DNA of 64,000 nt from Earliella scabrosa (lineage: Eukaryota; Basidiomycota; Agaricomycetes; Polyporales; Polyporaceae). Position 1 is the stretch's first letter, and each line of letters starts with the position of its first letter. The position numbers and the translations under genes are program-made. The stretch lies in contig JABYQQ010000003.1 in the NCBI GenBank assembly GCA_022605405.1, forward strand, positions 2,666,001 through 2,730,000. The letters run 5' to 3'. Below are positions 12,872-26,143 of the stretch, piece after piece. The notes beneath the pieces are model-generated. The model was not told the origin of the DNA. It saw only the letters and a list, made by a program, of their open reading frames with translations, and searched no databases.

Positions 12872-15800
12872 ATGTTGGCTGATCCAGTCTCACCCAAATC
12901 TCCATCGAAAGGCCGCCGCGTCGTCGATGCCGTACCAGCATTGTTCGAGAGAACGTTGCTGAAAGACGAGATGGCCATTCAGGCCGCGATGAGCGCCCTG
13001 GAGCACTATCTGGCCGATCCAGCAAACCGTCCCAGTGACACGGTTATTGAGCTTGCGAGCTCCGTACATGCTTTGGAACTTGCTCTCATCGGTGAGTGGT
13101 CACTGTCTCTCAATCGTGAGGTAATGTTGATTATCACTTCGGTCCAGGCGTCAACGAAGAGACATTCCGCATACTCGCCGCGACAGTACTCGATCAATTT
13201 CCCAATACCCCTGACAGCTTCCCCTCGTCTCTCATCGAAATTCTGTTGACGCGTTTTCCTCTCTTCTTCCTGTACCTACCGGACGATGTCGCCTCCGATC
13301 TGCTGAAGACGAAAGCGGTCGGATCTTGGCGACGCGACACTGAGAGCGCTAGTGCCCTTCTAAGGGCATTGTCCAGGCTCAGCTACGATGCTGTTGTTGA
13401 AGACGACCTCGACGGATTTGACATATCGCCCGTGGTTGTGAAGCGCAAGAGCCAGAAGCAAAAAAAGAAGGAGGCGAAACGCGGTAATCGCAACTCCATT
13501 GCTGACCTGAAGATCATCACCACTAGTGGGTACGACATACCACTCACGCGGGATGAGGGGCAACGGCTTGCAAGCCGTATACTCGAAACACAGTTTGGCT
13601 ACTTACAGGTACCTTTGTGTCTGTCTTACCTTGTCTTCGCTAACCTCGATCCAGGAGTATCTCGCCATGTTCCGGTGTTTGTCGGTTGCACCGCTCATCA
13701 TGCGCCTTTACCATCCCCGCACAACCGATGACATCGAGACGCTGGACAGCAACAAAGAATATGAAGCTACGAGGAACGTCCGCGAAGATAACACAGAAGT
13801 TCAGGATGCGCTTGCACTACCGCCTGTGTTGCCGATGAAGGCCGCGCTGTACTTCGACAGCGCTGACGGCTTCGGCGAATGGCGCATTCTCATTTCGACG
13901 AGGGCTGGCAGAGATTTGCGACAAGCCCGTAGAAGGGACGCGAAGACGTTTGCTATATTCATTAAGAAGATTAAGTGAGTCGGCTGTGGGTACTAACATC
14001 AGGTGAACGCTGATGATGGCGTAGGGAGTTATCCAGGGGACATTTTTCGGACGACAATCAGAAGCAACTCACCGGCTTAGACGTAGAGATACCGATTTAC
14101 GAGGCGAAGATGACTGGGGACACTCGACTAGTGGTACGTCTTCGCTAGTGTACCTGTGTATGTTTGCTCACGATGATGATAGTATCAAGTTGACTGTGTC
14201 CCCGAGTTCGAGAGTACGGTATGGCGCACCTCTAGTACATTCTATTCTTCGTCTGACTCACTCGTGACGCGCAGATTGAGCGACAAGGTCCGTCCTAATG
14301 ACTCCATGACTATGCCTCTTAGATTCAGTCGAACCACAGTGCTACGTATATTTGGTATCTACACACACGCTCAACTCGATCGGAGGTTCTGGACCTGCAT
14401 GAGCCGGCAGTTGGAACGACGAGGACCAGAGTATCGCAAACGGTGAGTTGATACCCGTTCATCTTGCCCCCCACAAGTTTGATCCTCATGGGACCAAAGG
14501 TGTACTTTTCGCAATCCGCCTCTCAATCCCGGTGACAATGTCTACTCGCCTGCCTCCTGGCCACCACCTGCCGAGTCTGCTCCCCTCGAACCCGTCACTG
14601 GCATCTCGGATATGCGGAAGGAAGATCTGGAAGAGGTGAGAGCTTCATGCCTTCTCTCTGTTAGAACCTATCACTCATGCACTCCATAGCTTCATTCACT
14701 TCTCGTGTATGTCCTTCTAGTTACGTTCCGTCGTTCGTAAGCTTATGACATCCGAAGTCTGGAGAAATTCGTGACGTTCTCTCAAGTACGTCCTAATATG
14801 TTCCGCTTCGACCATGACTGATGCCCTGCAGGCTCTGTTGAATAGTGCGTGAAAATTGAGGTGTGGTTAATCGCATTGTATCGACGAATTCGATCGCGAA
14901 GGCATCTTGGCGGATCAAGAAGTCGCGCATGTCTTCGATGTGACGTACGTAAACCGCGTATCACTACCTTGGGATAGCCAAGTTGAACATCTTGTTCAGG
15001 GCTCAGGAGAAGCAAATCATCGAGCACCCATCCTCATGCTTCGTACTTGGTAAGTCTTGCTGATCTCGCCTGCCATCCTCTGTGCTGATGTATTTCTCAG
15101 GGAGAAGCGGCACTGGGTGAGTCCTGTGTAGCTGTGTTTAGATCGCCCGGCCTGCTTCATGTTCGCGCAGCAAAACGACTACAATGCTCTTCAAGATGCT
15201 CGGAATCGAGCGCGCCTGGGAGAGCCATCGCGAGACCATGCCCAAGCCACGCCAGCTCTTTGTGACCCAGTCTCGCGTCCTCGCGGAGAAGGTTGAGGAG
15301 TACTTCGCTAAACTGCTGGAGTCGCTCGCGACGGCCTCCCAGTCGCCCGCCGAGCTTGTGCAGATGGCCGCGCGGAAGCAGCAACGTCAAGAGCAGGGCC
15401 TAGTTGACCGCGACGAGGAGATATACTGGCGTGGAGATCTGCCGACGCGGTATGGTGCGTTGCAGGAAGAGCACTTCCCAATGTTCCTCACGTACGATCA
15501 TGTAGGTGATTGTGGTCGATCGTCGCTGTTTTCCCGTGTTGATGTCCTCACAAGATCTGTCGATTGCTCGAGAGCGAGTTCCAGCATCACGCATTGGAAT
15601 CACAGAAGAAGGAAGCCGTTTCATATACCATGAAACAGGTTTTGACATTGCAAGACACCTCTGACCGTGACGGGACTCTATCAAACGACTACATGCAGCA
15701 GCGCCGCGCTAGATTCGTCTCCTATGGGACTTTCCTGGAGGAGTACTGGTCGCACTTTCCTCAATCTCTCACGAAGGGTCTCGATCCGACTCTTGTCTTC

Positions 15801-18800
15801 GGCGAGTTCATGGGTGGGTCCTATCTGCCGCGATTGTCGATGCTCGTCGTGATCCCGAGTTTCCGGATAGGGGTTATCAAGGGGTCTGAACTCGCGTTGG
15901 ACCGACCAGAAGGATTTCTCGACAAGGAGACTTATTGCAAATTGAGCCATCGCACCCAGGGCACGTTCGCCAACCAACGGGAGTGTATATACAAGCTCTT
16001 TACCGCGTACTTGAAGAAGAAGAAGGAACGCGGTGACTATGACGCCGCGGACAGGTACGAGACTTCGTGTCCTGTCACATTGTGAGTATCATGTTGAGGT
16101 GCTTTAGAACGCATGCTCTCATCAATTCGCTGCGCTCATCCGGTGTCCCTGGTCAAGAGATGGACTTTGTGTACGTCATGCAACGCATCAACGTTCAAGC
16201 TGTCGTCTGACCCCGATACCTGCCTACAGCTACGTGGATGAAGCTCAGGACAACCTCCTGATCGATGCCCTCGGTATGTCGGATCGGGTGTTCGGTCAGC
16301 AGGGGAAGCTCATTCGTTGCAAAGTGCTTAGAACTCTGTGTCGAAACCCGCATGGGATGTTCTGGGCGGGTGATACTGCCCAAACAATCTCAGTGGGAAG
16401 TGCGTTCAGATTCAACGACCTCAAATCATTTCTATACCGCTACGAGGTCAGCATGCTTACATAATCGAGTCTTCCCGAAGCTGGGTCCTGACACTACTGC
16501 AGGCGAACACAGCTCTGGCGAAGAAGGTCCAGCCTGCGTCGTTCCATCTTGCGGTGAACTACCGCTCGCACGCCGGCATCGTCAACTGTGCACACTCGGT
16601 CATCCAACTCATCACGGAGTTCTGGCCCCATGCGATCGACGCCCTCGCAGAGGAACGAGGTTTGATCGACGGCCTGAAGCCCGTGTTCTTCAGCGGTTGG
16701 GATCAGAACACAGTCCGATATGAGCAATTCCTGTTCGGAGAGTCGTGAGTACATGTTTATGTGAGGGCGCCTTACACGAGCTCACGCTCATTCGTCGGAA
16801 AGGGGGAGCCACATCGAGTTTGGGGCTGAACAATGTGAGTGCCGCTCTCGAGGCGCGAAGGATTCAAGATGGGCTGAGCATGGCGTGCAGGTATCCTCGT
16901 TCGCGACGACGCTGCTCGCGACAGGTTGCGAGCCCAAGTAGGAGATATCGGGCTAATCCTGTATGTTGTCGCTCGCTCGCTATGCCGCCGGCGCCTCTCA
17001 TCATCGTTGCACCAGGACGCTCTATGAGAGCAAAGGTCTGGAGTTCAACGACGTGAGAGTTCTCAGCTTCTTGCAATGTGATCGTCGCTAATTCTTGTCA
17101 AGGTTCTGCTCTACAACTTTTTCGAGGACTCCACGGTCGATCTTTCCCAGTGGCGTGTCGTCTTGAATGCGCTCCCACCAGATCAACGTGCAAATCACCC
17201 TGCACCTCGGTTCGATGACGCGCGTCACAGCGGTGTGTGCCGTGAAGTGAGCGTGCCGACTACTCAAACATGTGGGCATTGACCAACTTGCTCTCCAGTT
17301 GAAGTTTTTGTACGTCGCGATCACAAGAGCTCGCAAGAACCTCTGGATTGCAGACTGCTCTGAGAAGGGAGAGCCAATGCGGGTGCGTCATGGTGATTCC
17401 CTCGTCAGTCCCTCGTTGACACGGTTCGACATGTCAGATCGTGTGGACAAGCAAAGAGCAAATACAGAACTGCACACCTGGAACGGACGTCCCTCGTCTT
17501 GCAATGTCATCGACGGCAGAAGACTGGGCGAAGACAGCCCTTTCGCTCTTCAACAACCGAAGGTACTTGCAAGCCATGCACTGTTACGAGCGTGCCGGAC
17601 TGGCCAGGGAGAAGGCCGTCGCCCACGCGTACTACCTTCGAGAACTGGCTAGAACGACGCCGGTCACTCGGGGTGATACGGCCGCCCAAGCTGCTGCTTT
17701 CGTCGTTGCTGCCGAGGCGTTCATCGCGTCTGCGCGAGACGCCGTCACGGAGAAGCGCGCGTACTATCGTATCGCGGCCGAATGCTACGCTCATTGCGGT
17801 GACGACTATAAGGCCGCGCAAGCCTACTCCTCTGCGACAGAGTACACCCTCGCAGCGCAACACTTCCGCAAGGCAGGCAAGTTCGAGGACGCGGTTAATG
17901 TAGTCAAGCTGCACAAGGACAAGATCAATGCGACGGTCGCGCAGAGCATAATGGACGTGTCTCGGCTGTACTTCCTACGCGAAAAGCAGATCACGTACGT
18001 TCAAGGTCTTGTGATATCTTCTTCACAGCTCATGACATGCGGGCACTATAGGAAAGCAAGAGAGCTATTCGAGTCCGACGAAGAAGCCTTGGAGTACATG
18101 GACGACTATGGCCTTGACAGTGCGCGCGCCTCGTTCCTCGAAGACATGGGAAGGTACGCGGAGGCGGCCGAGCTCCACTTTGCAGAGGGTCGCACATTGG
18201 AAGCTCTTCGGCTCCTTGTGCTCGACCGCACCAACGATGCCTCGATGAAGCGTGCCTTCCAGTACCTCCTCGAAGGATTCTGGTCCCATCTCTCCTGTGG
18301 TCTGTCTATCACGAATGAGTTTCTGAGGATCAACGATACTCCCCTCAAGCTCCTCCGGCTGTGCGATAGTCTGCAGGGAGTCGACGCTGATGTGAACGTG
18401 CGGGACGAGGTAGGCTACTCGCACTTCGCAGCGCTGCATCATGCTCACATTTAATAGATCTCCATGTTCCGCTCGATTATCAAAGGCAACACGACAACGC
18501 TACTGAGCCTTGGAGAGAAGTTTGCTTCTTCAGGGAACCATGCAGCTGCTATCCTGTCCTTGGACTACGCTTTCTCCGTCCCACTGAAACTTCAGGCCGC
18601 CTCCCTTCCAGACATCGCCCGCAAGCTCCAGACGTTCTTCATCTACGCGCGCATGCTTCAGAAACTCTATGCGGTGGCTACGGCAAATCCCTGCGATGAA
18701 CCCGTCATCCGTAAGATCTTCGCTCTCCAGCCATCGACAGAGGAACTTTTCCTACTTTCCACTGGTTCGTTCATGGCATCGCAGTGCAGCGAGCGTCTCA

Positions 18801-21340
18801 CACCCAGCGCCCGGCCCCACGAGCACGGCACTCTAGTTCCACGGGGAGAGCTGAACCGCTTGATCAAGCATGTTCTCAAGGTCCGACTTCTCAAACGAGT
18901 AAACGACGAGAACAACGCCTGTCGCGACCTCCGTCCACTCCAGCCGTGTCTTCCCTACGCAGTTTTCAACCAGTGCAACCGTGTAGATTGCCCTCGAAAC
19001 CATGCCGACTACCAGCACTACACTGTCGCCGACTACAACGTGCATGTCCGTGTCCACATCCTGCAAATTCTCATCTACCAGACTTTGTACGCCGTCGAGA
19101 ACTCTGAGGAGCTGGCCCGGCAGCAGATGTACGTTAATTGTCCGCACCACCTTTATGCGTGGCTGATACGGCCTCGTACAGGATTTGGCTGCGCCAGTTC
19201 TATGAAGCCCTATTTCCGGCCTACTACAAGCTTGGTTCCCCCAACGTTCTCTCCCCAGACCTCATTCCGGAGTTTGGACAGGGCCTTCAAGTCGTCCAGG
19301 TTTGGGTCCGAGACCTCCTCTATAAACTCAGATACAGCCCTGCCAAACAGTTCCTCACCATCCTGACGCGCTTCGCTCGTCTTGCGCTGGCGTTTGACAC
19401 CAAGGCCGCCATGGACTACCTACAGCGGGTCCCCTGTATAGCAACCTACAGGCCGCCTGAGCTTCTTCGAGGAAACGATAAGGCGTATGTTGTGCACGAC
19501 CTCATGGCGCTCATCCAGAACAACGAAATGAACAGAGGCGTTCTCTTCTTGAAGTGCGTGTCCACTTCCTTCCGGACGTGCCTAGACTCATTGTCCATGA
19601 AGCCATGTGTTGGAAAAGCAGGTCCCCATCGATATCAGCCTACTGTGCGACATCATGGACCATCTTTGTGGATCCATGATCCTGGCAATACGTATCCAAT
19701 CGCAAGAGGGGAGCCTGCACGACGTCACCCTACCGAAGAGCTGGTTGGTGCGACTCCTCCCCAAGCTCGAGAACCTTCGTTCGAAAGACCGACAGCTTTC
19801 CCGCCTGTACAAGAACAACATGGGAGACTTGCTAGAGCAGATCTACAGTGGCGATCGTGCATGTCAGTATGGATCGTTTCCGACGCTAACGCATGGTATT
19901 GAAGTGGATCACAGCTTACCTGCACTTCGAGGGTCGGGAACTTTCTACTCTGCGGCACCAAATCAGGAACATATTCTTTGCGAGGATGTACGCCCCTCTT
20001 CATGATGATGGTAGCACTCGCGCTCATGTACTCACAGATGCAGGAACATCTGTCTTTGTGAGTTTTCGATCTGCGTACTACAGAGCCTATCCGGCACTCA
20101 AGGTGACCACTCTAGGGGGATACAATCTCCGTTCATTCCAGCTGAGGAACGACATCACGCGGGCGATAAGCGCAGTTCGCAAGCCTGGCCGCACTTACAA
20201 CAGCTTGATCGACGAGTATGTTTTAGTACACGTCCCCGACGGTGTCCTTGGAGTACTGACTCCACCTCAGCTACGTCAATGCAAGGCACTGGGACCATCT
20301 CGCCAAGGCGGTTCGGCACTCTGCCAAAGGCTCATCGATGGACGAGATGATTCAACTGCACCATGGAGCAAAGCCCGTCCCGAAGACGTCTCTACCCAAT
20401 GTGCGCCGCGTCGTCTACAACAGGCTGGAGGACATCCCCTTCCTGCTGAGGACAGATGCATCCAACACTGCGACGGCAGGTCTGCGCGCCGACGCGGCAC
20501 CCTTTGTCCCAACGCGTGCAGGTGCAGGTGCAGAGCCGTCGCAACCCGAGAGCGAAGAGCCTGCGGCCGACGAAGTCCCCGAGGAAGATCGAGGGGAGGA
20601 TGATATCATTGAGGAAGGCGTCGACCTGGAGAACATCACCCAAGCAATCGACGCCGCGCAGTCCACAGTCGCGGCGCCCGTCGCGCTCACTGCGGAGGAG
20701 ATTGCAGCGGGGGAGAAGATCGCTGCAGTGTACCAACAGTACGTCGCTCGGACGCGGCTCCAGAAGAAGCGCGCGAGCGAAGAGGTCCGGCGGCGCGTCT
20801 TCGCGGAATTCCACGCACAGAGCGCGAAAATGGAATGGCCGCACCGGTACTACCGCATGCTCTTCCTCGGGCCGCTGCCGCATCTGTACATCGCGGTGCA
20901 GAACATGAAGAATCACGTGCACGAGGCGCGTTCTGCGGCAAAGAAGAAGTTCAACATCGTGAAACATCTCGAGCTGGAGACGATGCAGTCGTCGCTGACG
21001 CAGATGAAGTACGTGCCTTGAGATAACAGTTTGATGTCGCAATATGAAGCTGATGCTCGTTGAACCTCGTAGCCGTATGTTCAAGGAGGCGTTGCACTTG
21101 CACGAGTCGCTCGCGCCGACTGCTGAAGTCCACAAGGAGCGCGACCTGGAGAAGCTGAAGGCATACGCGCTGGAGGCGGACGCGATGATGAAGAGCTTGC
21201 CGTCGGCGGTTACGTTGGAATGGGAGAAGGACATGCGGATTGCGCTGAAAGCGATCGTCGAGGTGCGGAAGGCTCCTGTCAAGCAGCCCAAGCCTGAGTT
21301 GAACACGGAAGACTTGGATGAGAGCGGGTACGAGGACTAG
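12872..21340 (+). CDS. TRANK1-like UvrD-family helicase, downstream paralogue
   Basis: Tandem duplicate of the preceding gene with the same domain order and matching intron positions wherever I compared them. The N-terminus (MLADPVSPKSPSKGRRV) is divergent. The RelE/ParE-like block (FSDDNQKQLTG, RLVYQVD, RIFGIYTH) lies at about 13846-14445. The helicase core keeps every motif: GRSGTGKT, FVTQSRVLAEKV, YVDEAQDN (about 16230), GDTAQTIS, NYRSHAGIVN, ESKGLEFND and YVAITRARKNLW. The TPR-like region starts near 17510 and the protein ends in an acidic tail. Some stretches after the P-loop are near-identical to the first copy, while the N-terminus and the acidic linker near 20460-20690 differ strongly. 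Both copies look intact, so neither is an obvious pseudogene. Estimated length is about 2,200 residues. Confidence 0.85.
15101..15116 (+). other. 16-nt micro-exon of the helicase P-loop, downstream paralogue
   Basis: The exon ggagaagcggcactgg lies between ctcag and gtgagt. It has the same length and phases as the exon at 5786-5801 and again completes GRSGTGKT. This shows that the intron arrangement predates the duplication. Confidence 0.85.
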
Positions 21341-22015
21341 AACTATGAAGCAATGTCAAGGTGTTGAGTCCCCAAGCTGTATATGTCTACTGCCTGAATG
21401 CATAATGGCCTGTCTGCTGTCACCCGCACCGTTTGTGGTGTAAGGGCAGTCTCTAGTATAACGGGGGATCTCTATACTGTACAGGAAAGGTGAGTGTCTT
21501 GCCTAGGCCTGTGAATGCAACGAATTGATAGATGTTCCTTTCTCCCTGCTGACTCCTGAAGAAGCCTCTCTGAGGTCCTGTGATCAGGCGGGCCTCTACA
21601 AACCTTAGGTTAGAGTACATCTCGAAGCCGTTGACAATGACACCAAGTTCGGAACGCGGGAGACTCTCGTGATAGGGAGAACGTGCGTCGCCCTGCGTAC
21701 CATGGAGCGTCTGCGCAGTGACACAAGTCAGTGTCAAGCTCTCCAGTAGGCAACCTGACGATGTTGCGTCACACCTCGAGGGGTTGCTACTACGTTGTGA
21801 GCTGCATTCACAACTTGAATTGGAAAGAAGTAATCCATGCTGATCCATACGATATCATTGCGACGTCGTCATCGTGCGTCGTCATCGTGGGTGTGCGGTG
21901 AGTGCATCCCTGTCATTCGTACTGCTCTTCTCCCGACGTCGTCTCACGAAGCTTGACCTTTGGAGAGTACTTGACTGGCGCGGCAAGATACCGAGAGCCA
22001 ACACTACCCACCTCA
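21341..22015. other. Intergenic region, no supported gene
   Basis: About 675 bp between the helicase stop and the mannosidase start. A minus-strand open frame at about 21453-21848 has no recognisable motif and no intron-like borders, so I do not call it. Confidence 0.45.
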
Positions 22016-25000
22016 ATGCCTCAGTTTATACTTCTCCTGCTGTACTTCGCATTGTGTACAGCACGCCTCCATAGACGCGATGCACCGCCGGCCTTCTCGA
22101 AGCCTGTGAGTCGTGCGGTTGACTATGTTGACCCGTAAGTGCCATGCCTAGCTATTCGCACGCTGAAGCTCTCAAAATCCTCGCGCTAGGCTCATAGGTA
22201 ACGGGGGCATCGCACCTCACAGCACAGGAGGGATGATTCCGACCGTCGCCCCTCCGTTCGGTATGACTCGCTGGGTAGCGCAGACACGCAAAGATTGGGT
22301 CTCCACCAACCCCTACAACTACACGGACACGTCCATCCACGGATTCCAAGCTACGCACAAGCCCGCGATATGGATGGGCAACAGCGGCCAATTCGTCGTC
22401 GTCCCAGGTGCCGGAGCGGTGCTGAGCGTGTTCGAGCAGAGGGGGATGAACTTCAGCCACGCCGACGAGGTCACGACCGCGAGCTACTACTCCGCCATCA
22501 TGAATGCTATCGAAGGCGGCCATATCCACGCGGAGTTCTCTGCGAGTGAGTGCTCCTTCGCGCACGTTTGAAACATCTCCTACCCTTCTCTGACAATGCC
22601 AGCTGAGTGACCTGCTGACGACCTGGATTGAACAGCTTCACGCGTCGGGCACCTCCGCTTCACTTTCGACCACACAGCGATGCCCTACGTCCTCGTCGAG
22701 GCGACGCGCGCGTCGGTCATGGGCTCCGCAGACCCGACCAACGTTACGTATCCGCTGGGGTCCATCGCCATCAACCCCGCTCAGCGCGAGATCACGGGTC
22801 ACAACCCCGAGAGGCAGGACTTCATCATCGGCCCGAGCCCCGCACCGCGCTTCGCGGGCTATTTCTGCGCGCGCTTCGACACACCCTTCGCGAGCTTCGG
22901 AATCGCGCAAAACGGGACCAATGCAGAGGGTGTGGCAGAAGGGCGCGGAGCGATGCTGTCTGGATACGCACGCTTTGCGCGGGGTACGCGGAGGGTGGAA
23001 GTGAGGGTTGGGGTGTCCTTCATCTCGATCGAGCAGGCGAGGCGGAACTTGGACGCGGAAGTCCCGGACGGAACGGCGCTGGGGCGGACCGCGGAGAGGA
23101 CGCGTGCGGCCTGGGCGGAGAAGTTGGACCGCATTCGGATTGAGGGCGCGAGCGAGGAAGAAAGCGAGGTATTCTACACCGCGGTGTTTCACGCGCTGCA
23201 GGTGAGTGGCGCGGTTCCGGTGGGAGGTAGGATATTGCTGATGGAGTTGCGCATAGTATCCGTATGAGCAGAGCGAGGACGGGAGGTACTACTCCGGATA
23301 TGACGATGCCGTGCACGAAGGCGAGTCGTACACGGGATATTCGATATGGGTAAGCGCCTCCTGTACAGTTCGGGTGTTGTGTTCATCGCTGATGCTGACT
23401 GGACAAGGACACATACCGTGCGGCGTGGGCATGGCAAATCTTGCTCGCTCCCGAACGCATCTCTGGCATGGTGCAGAGCATGCTCAACGATTATCGCGAG
23501 GTGAGCAATATGGTGTTGAATAGTTGTCGACCTAGTCCTAATGAGGAACGCTCGCGAAGGGCGGTTGGCTGCCTATGTGGAAGAACATCGTTGGTGAGTG
23601 CGCGTATGGAGGAGTGGTTGAAATCGTGATACTGATCATCATCTTGCTCGTAGAGACTAACATCATGGTAGTTGATGAGGTTGCTCTACCGACTTGGTGC
23701 CAAAATGACGTCATACGTAGGTTGGAACACATGCGGACTCCCTTGTGGCGGAAGCTGTGGTTAAGGGCATCCGAGGGTTTGACTTGGACACCGCATACGA
23801 AGCGGTGCGCAAAGACGCGACGGTCCCTCCTGAGGATGACTGGACCATTGTGTAAGCCTGGCTGTTTCCATATTCGCTCGCAAATTGTCGTGGCTGTGGT
23901 GCTGATGCCCTCATCAGGTACTCGGACAGGCAGCAAGTACGGATGCGACATGTGCAGCGATTTGCCACTGACCCACAACCAATTAGAACGTTGGATACGA
24001 GGCCAGAGCGGGCCTCGAGTCTGTATACGCAACGCACGGCTGGGTCGCGTCCGACATACACTCCGAGTCCGCCTCCCGGACGCTCGACTACGCATGTGCG
24101 CCCATCCGTCTTTCCGCTCGCTCCCATGAGTATCCCCAATAATATCCTGTTCGTCCCCAGACGACGACTACGCGGTGGCAGCCGTCGCTGACGCTCTCGG
24201 CAAGCACGACGAGGCAGCATTCTTCCGCGCCCGCGCGCTCTCCGCGCCGCTCTTCAACGTCGAGCGCGGGTTCATGGAGGCGCGAACGGCGGACGGGGCG
24301 TGGGCGGGCGCCGACGTCGGGTGGACCGAGGGCGACATGTGGGCGTACACGCTCGACGTCCTGCATGACGTGGGGACGCTAATCGAGAGGAAGGGCGGGA
24401 ATGCGTCGTTTGTCCGGTTCTTGGACGAGCATTTCGATGGGGGTGAGTGTGTCTGGTCCGAGGCAAATGATGGTTGCAGGGCTGATTGTGGTGTTTGGGG
24501 CCAGGGCACAATGACCATACCAACGAGGTAGGCATGCTGTTCTCGTTGGTACTGACTCGCTAACTCGTGGACCTTGAGCCATCGCACCATATTCCGTACC
24601 TCTACTCCCTCGCGGGCGCGGCGAGGAAGTCGCAAGAGCACATCCGCGAGATCGCAAAGACGAACTACAATAACTCCGTCGATGGCTTGTCCGGTGTACG
24701 TCCCCTCGTCTGTTCTTCTTCGAGTGATCAGCACTGTTGACGGTCTCAACGTCTGGCAGAACGAGGACTGCGGCCAGATGAGCGCGTGGTACATCTTCAG
24801 CGCGCTCGGCTTCTACCCGGTCAACCCCGTGTCTGCGGAGTATGTCATCGGAACGTGAGTGGCAGTCCCGCTTCCTTCGGTTTTTGGATACACACTCACC
24901 ATATCGCGTCCATACACGTTAGCCCGTTCTTCGACAAAGTCATCATCGACCTCCCCGGTGCGCCCAAGCCACTCGTTATCGCCTCCATGGGGGCGCCAAG

Positions 25001-25130
25001 AAAGCCATACATTAAGAGCGTCAGCGTGAACGGGAGGAAGCTCGACGCGCCGATCTTGGCCCATTCGGATATCGCTACTGGTGGCCATATCGTCTTCGAG
25101 ATGAGCAAAACACCGCAGGCTTGGGGCTAG
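22016..25130 (+). CDS. Secreted GH92 alpha-1,2-mannosidase-like glycosidase
   Basis: The start MPQFILLLLYFALCTA is a classical signal peptide. After an intron at about 22136-22191 the mature protein follows the glycoside hydrolase family 92 pattern: an N-terminal beta-sandwich (LIGNGGIAPHSTGGMIP, FSHADEVTTASYY, GHLRFTFDHTAMPYV) and then an alpha/alpha barrel with WDTYRAAWAW, GGWLPMWKNI, ETNIMVGTHADS, EPSHHIPYLY and NEDCGQMSAWYIFSALGFYP. The acidic residues expected for calcium-dependent GH92 catalysis (EPSHH and the NEDCGQ block) are present. It would remove terminal mannose from glycans of secreted or wall glycoproteins. About 10 short introns; estimated 830-860 residues, normal for the family. 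The C-terminus ends directly after FEMSKTPQAWG. Confidence 0.92.
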
Positions 25131-26143
25131 GGCACGCTTCCGGAGCTCGAGCTCTAGATTGCATGGGAAGGAGCCATTGGAAGAGAGGACTTGAGTGAGC
25201 TGGAGGTCAAGTGGGTTGCGATAGGGCGCAAGGAGCAAGGTTCTCGTGCATTGGTGCTTACCATGTTAGTTCCGCAAAGTGTATATGTTTCGTGTCGCCC
25301 GCACCATCACGCCCTCATCGCATGTCCCTCAAAGAGAAGCTTGCCTTTACGAAGAGTCGGATAATGACACGCTACCATCACACGATATGTAGCACCCGTT
25401 CGGACTCATGCTTGGGTCTGTGATATCCCTTTCGGTCGTCGATTTCACCGCGGCGAGACATGGGATGCGCATCGCACGGGCACACTGTCGCACTGCCAAA
25501 CGTCAGTAAACTCTTCGTGCCCTGCACCACGTATGCCGTTGCACAGCAGAGTACTTACGACAACTACAGCACTCATCCATGAGCGTTCCATGAACTCCTG
25601 ACTCTCAGGTTCCTCGCCCTAACCGACCTTTCGCCGTTTGTGCGTCAGGAATCCACCCTTCGACCTGTTCTACAGTCCTTCCCATGATCTCGTGTGTAGG
25701 TTATTGACACTCTTCATCGCTGTGTAAAGCCTCGATAGTCGTATCAGGGCGTGACGGGAGAAACAGGAGACGATGGTCAGAAGACAAGTCACTTGAGTGG
25801 GCGCTAGGCGCGGTCCTGACTTAGTTCAGCACCACCATCATCTCCCCCCGTTCCCTCTCTCCCGTCTCATCTCGAACCTGTCTGAGATTCTGTGGCATTG
25901 TAAAACACCGCAAGCAACGCTACAGAACGCGTGGGCGACCTCCGTCCAAGGACTGAAGGACTGGGATAGGCGTCGTGCGAGTCCTGCAAGATCATCCGAG
26001 TCGAAATCGCTCAATCCACACAGGTGCGTGCTGTTGTTAATCCTCCAGGTGCACGGGTTTCTAAGATAAGTGAACGTCGTGCAACAGGTCCGACAAGGAT
26101 CTCTTCTCCACCTTAGTCTAGGACCCACCTTAAAGTCTCAACA
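25131..26143. other. Intergenic region, no supported gene
   Basis: About 1 kb between the mannosidase stop and the Gid1-like start. No coherent coding frame, no TATA box close to the downstream start, no repeats I could identify. Confidence 0.45.

Noticed and set aside
20392..21306. 304-codon open frame on the minus strand
   Set aside because: Antisense shadow of the C-terminal exons of the second helicase; no motif and low-complexity composition.
22628..23192. Overlapping open frames on both strands in the GH92 gene
   Set aside because: The frame from 22680 carries GH92 motifs and continues through spliced exons; the others are shadows.
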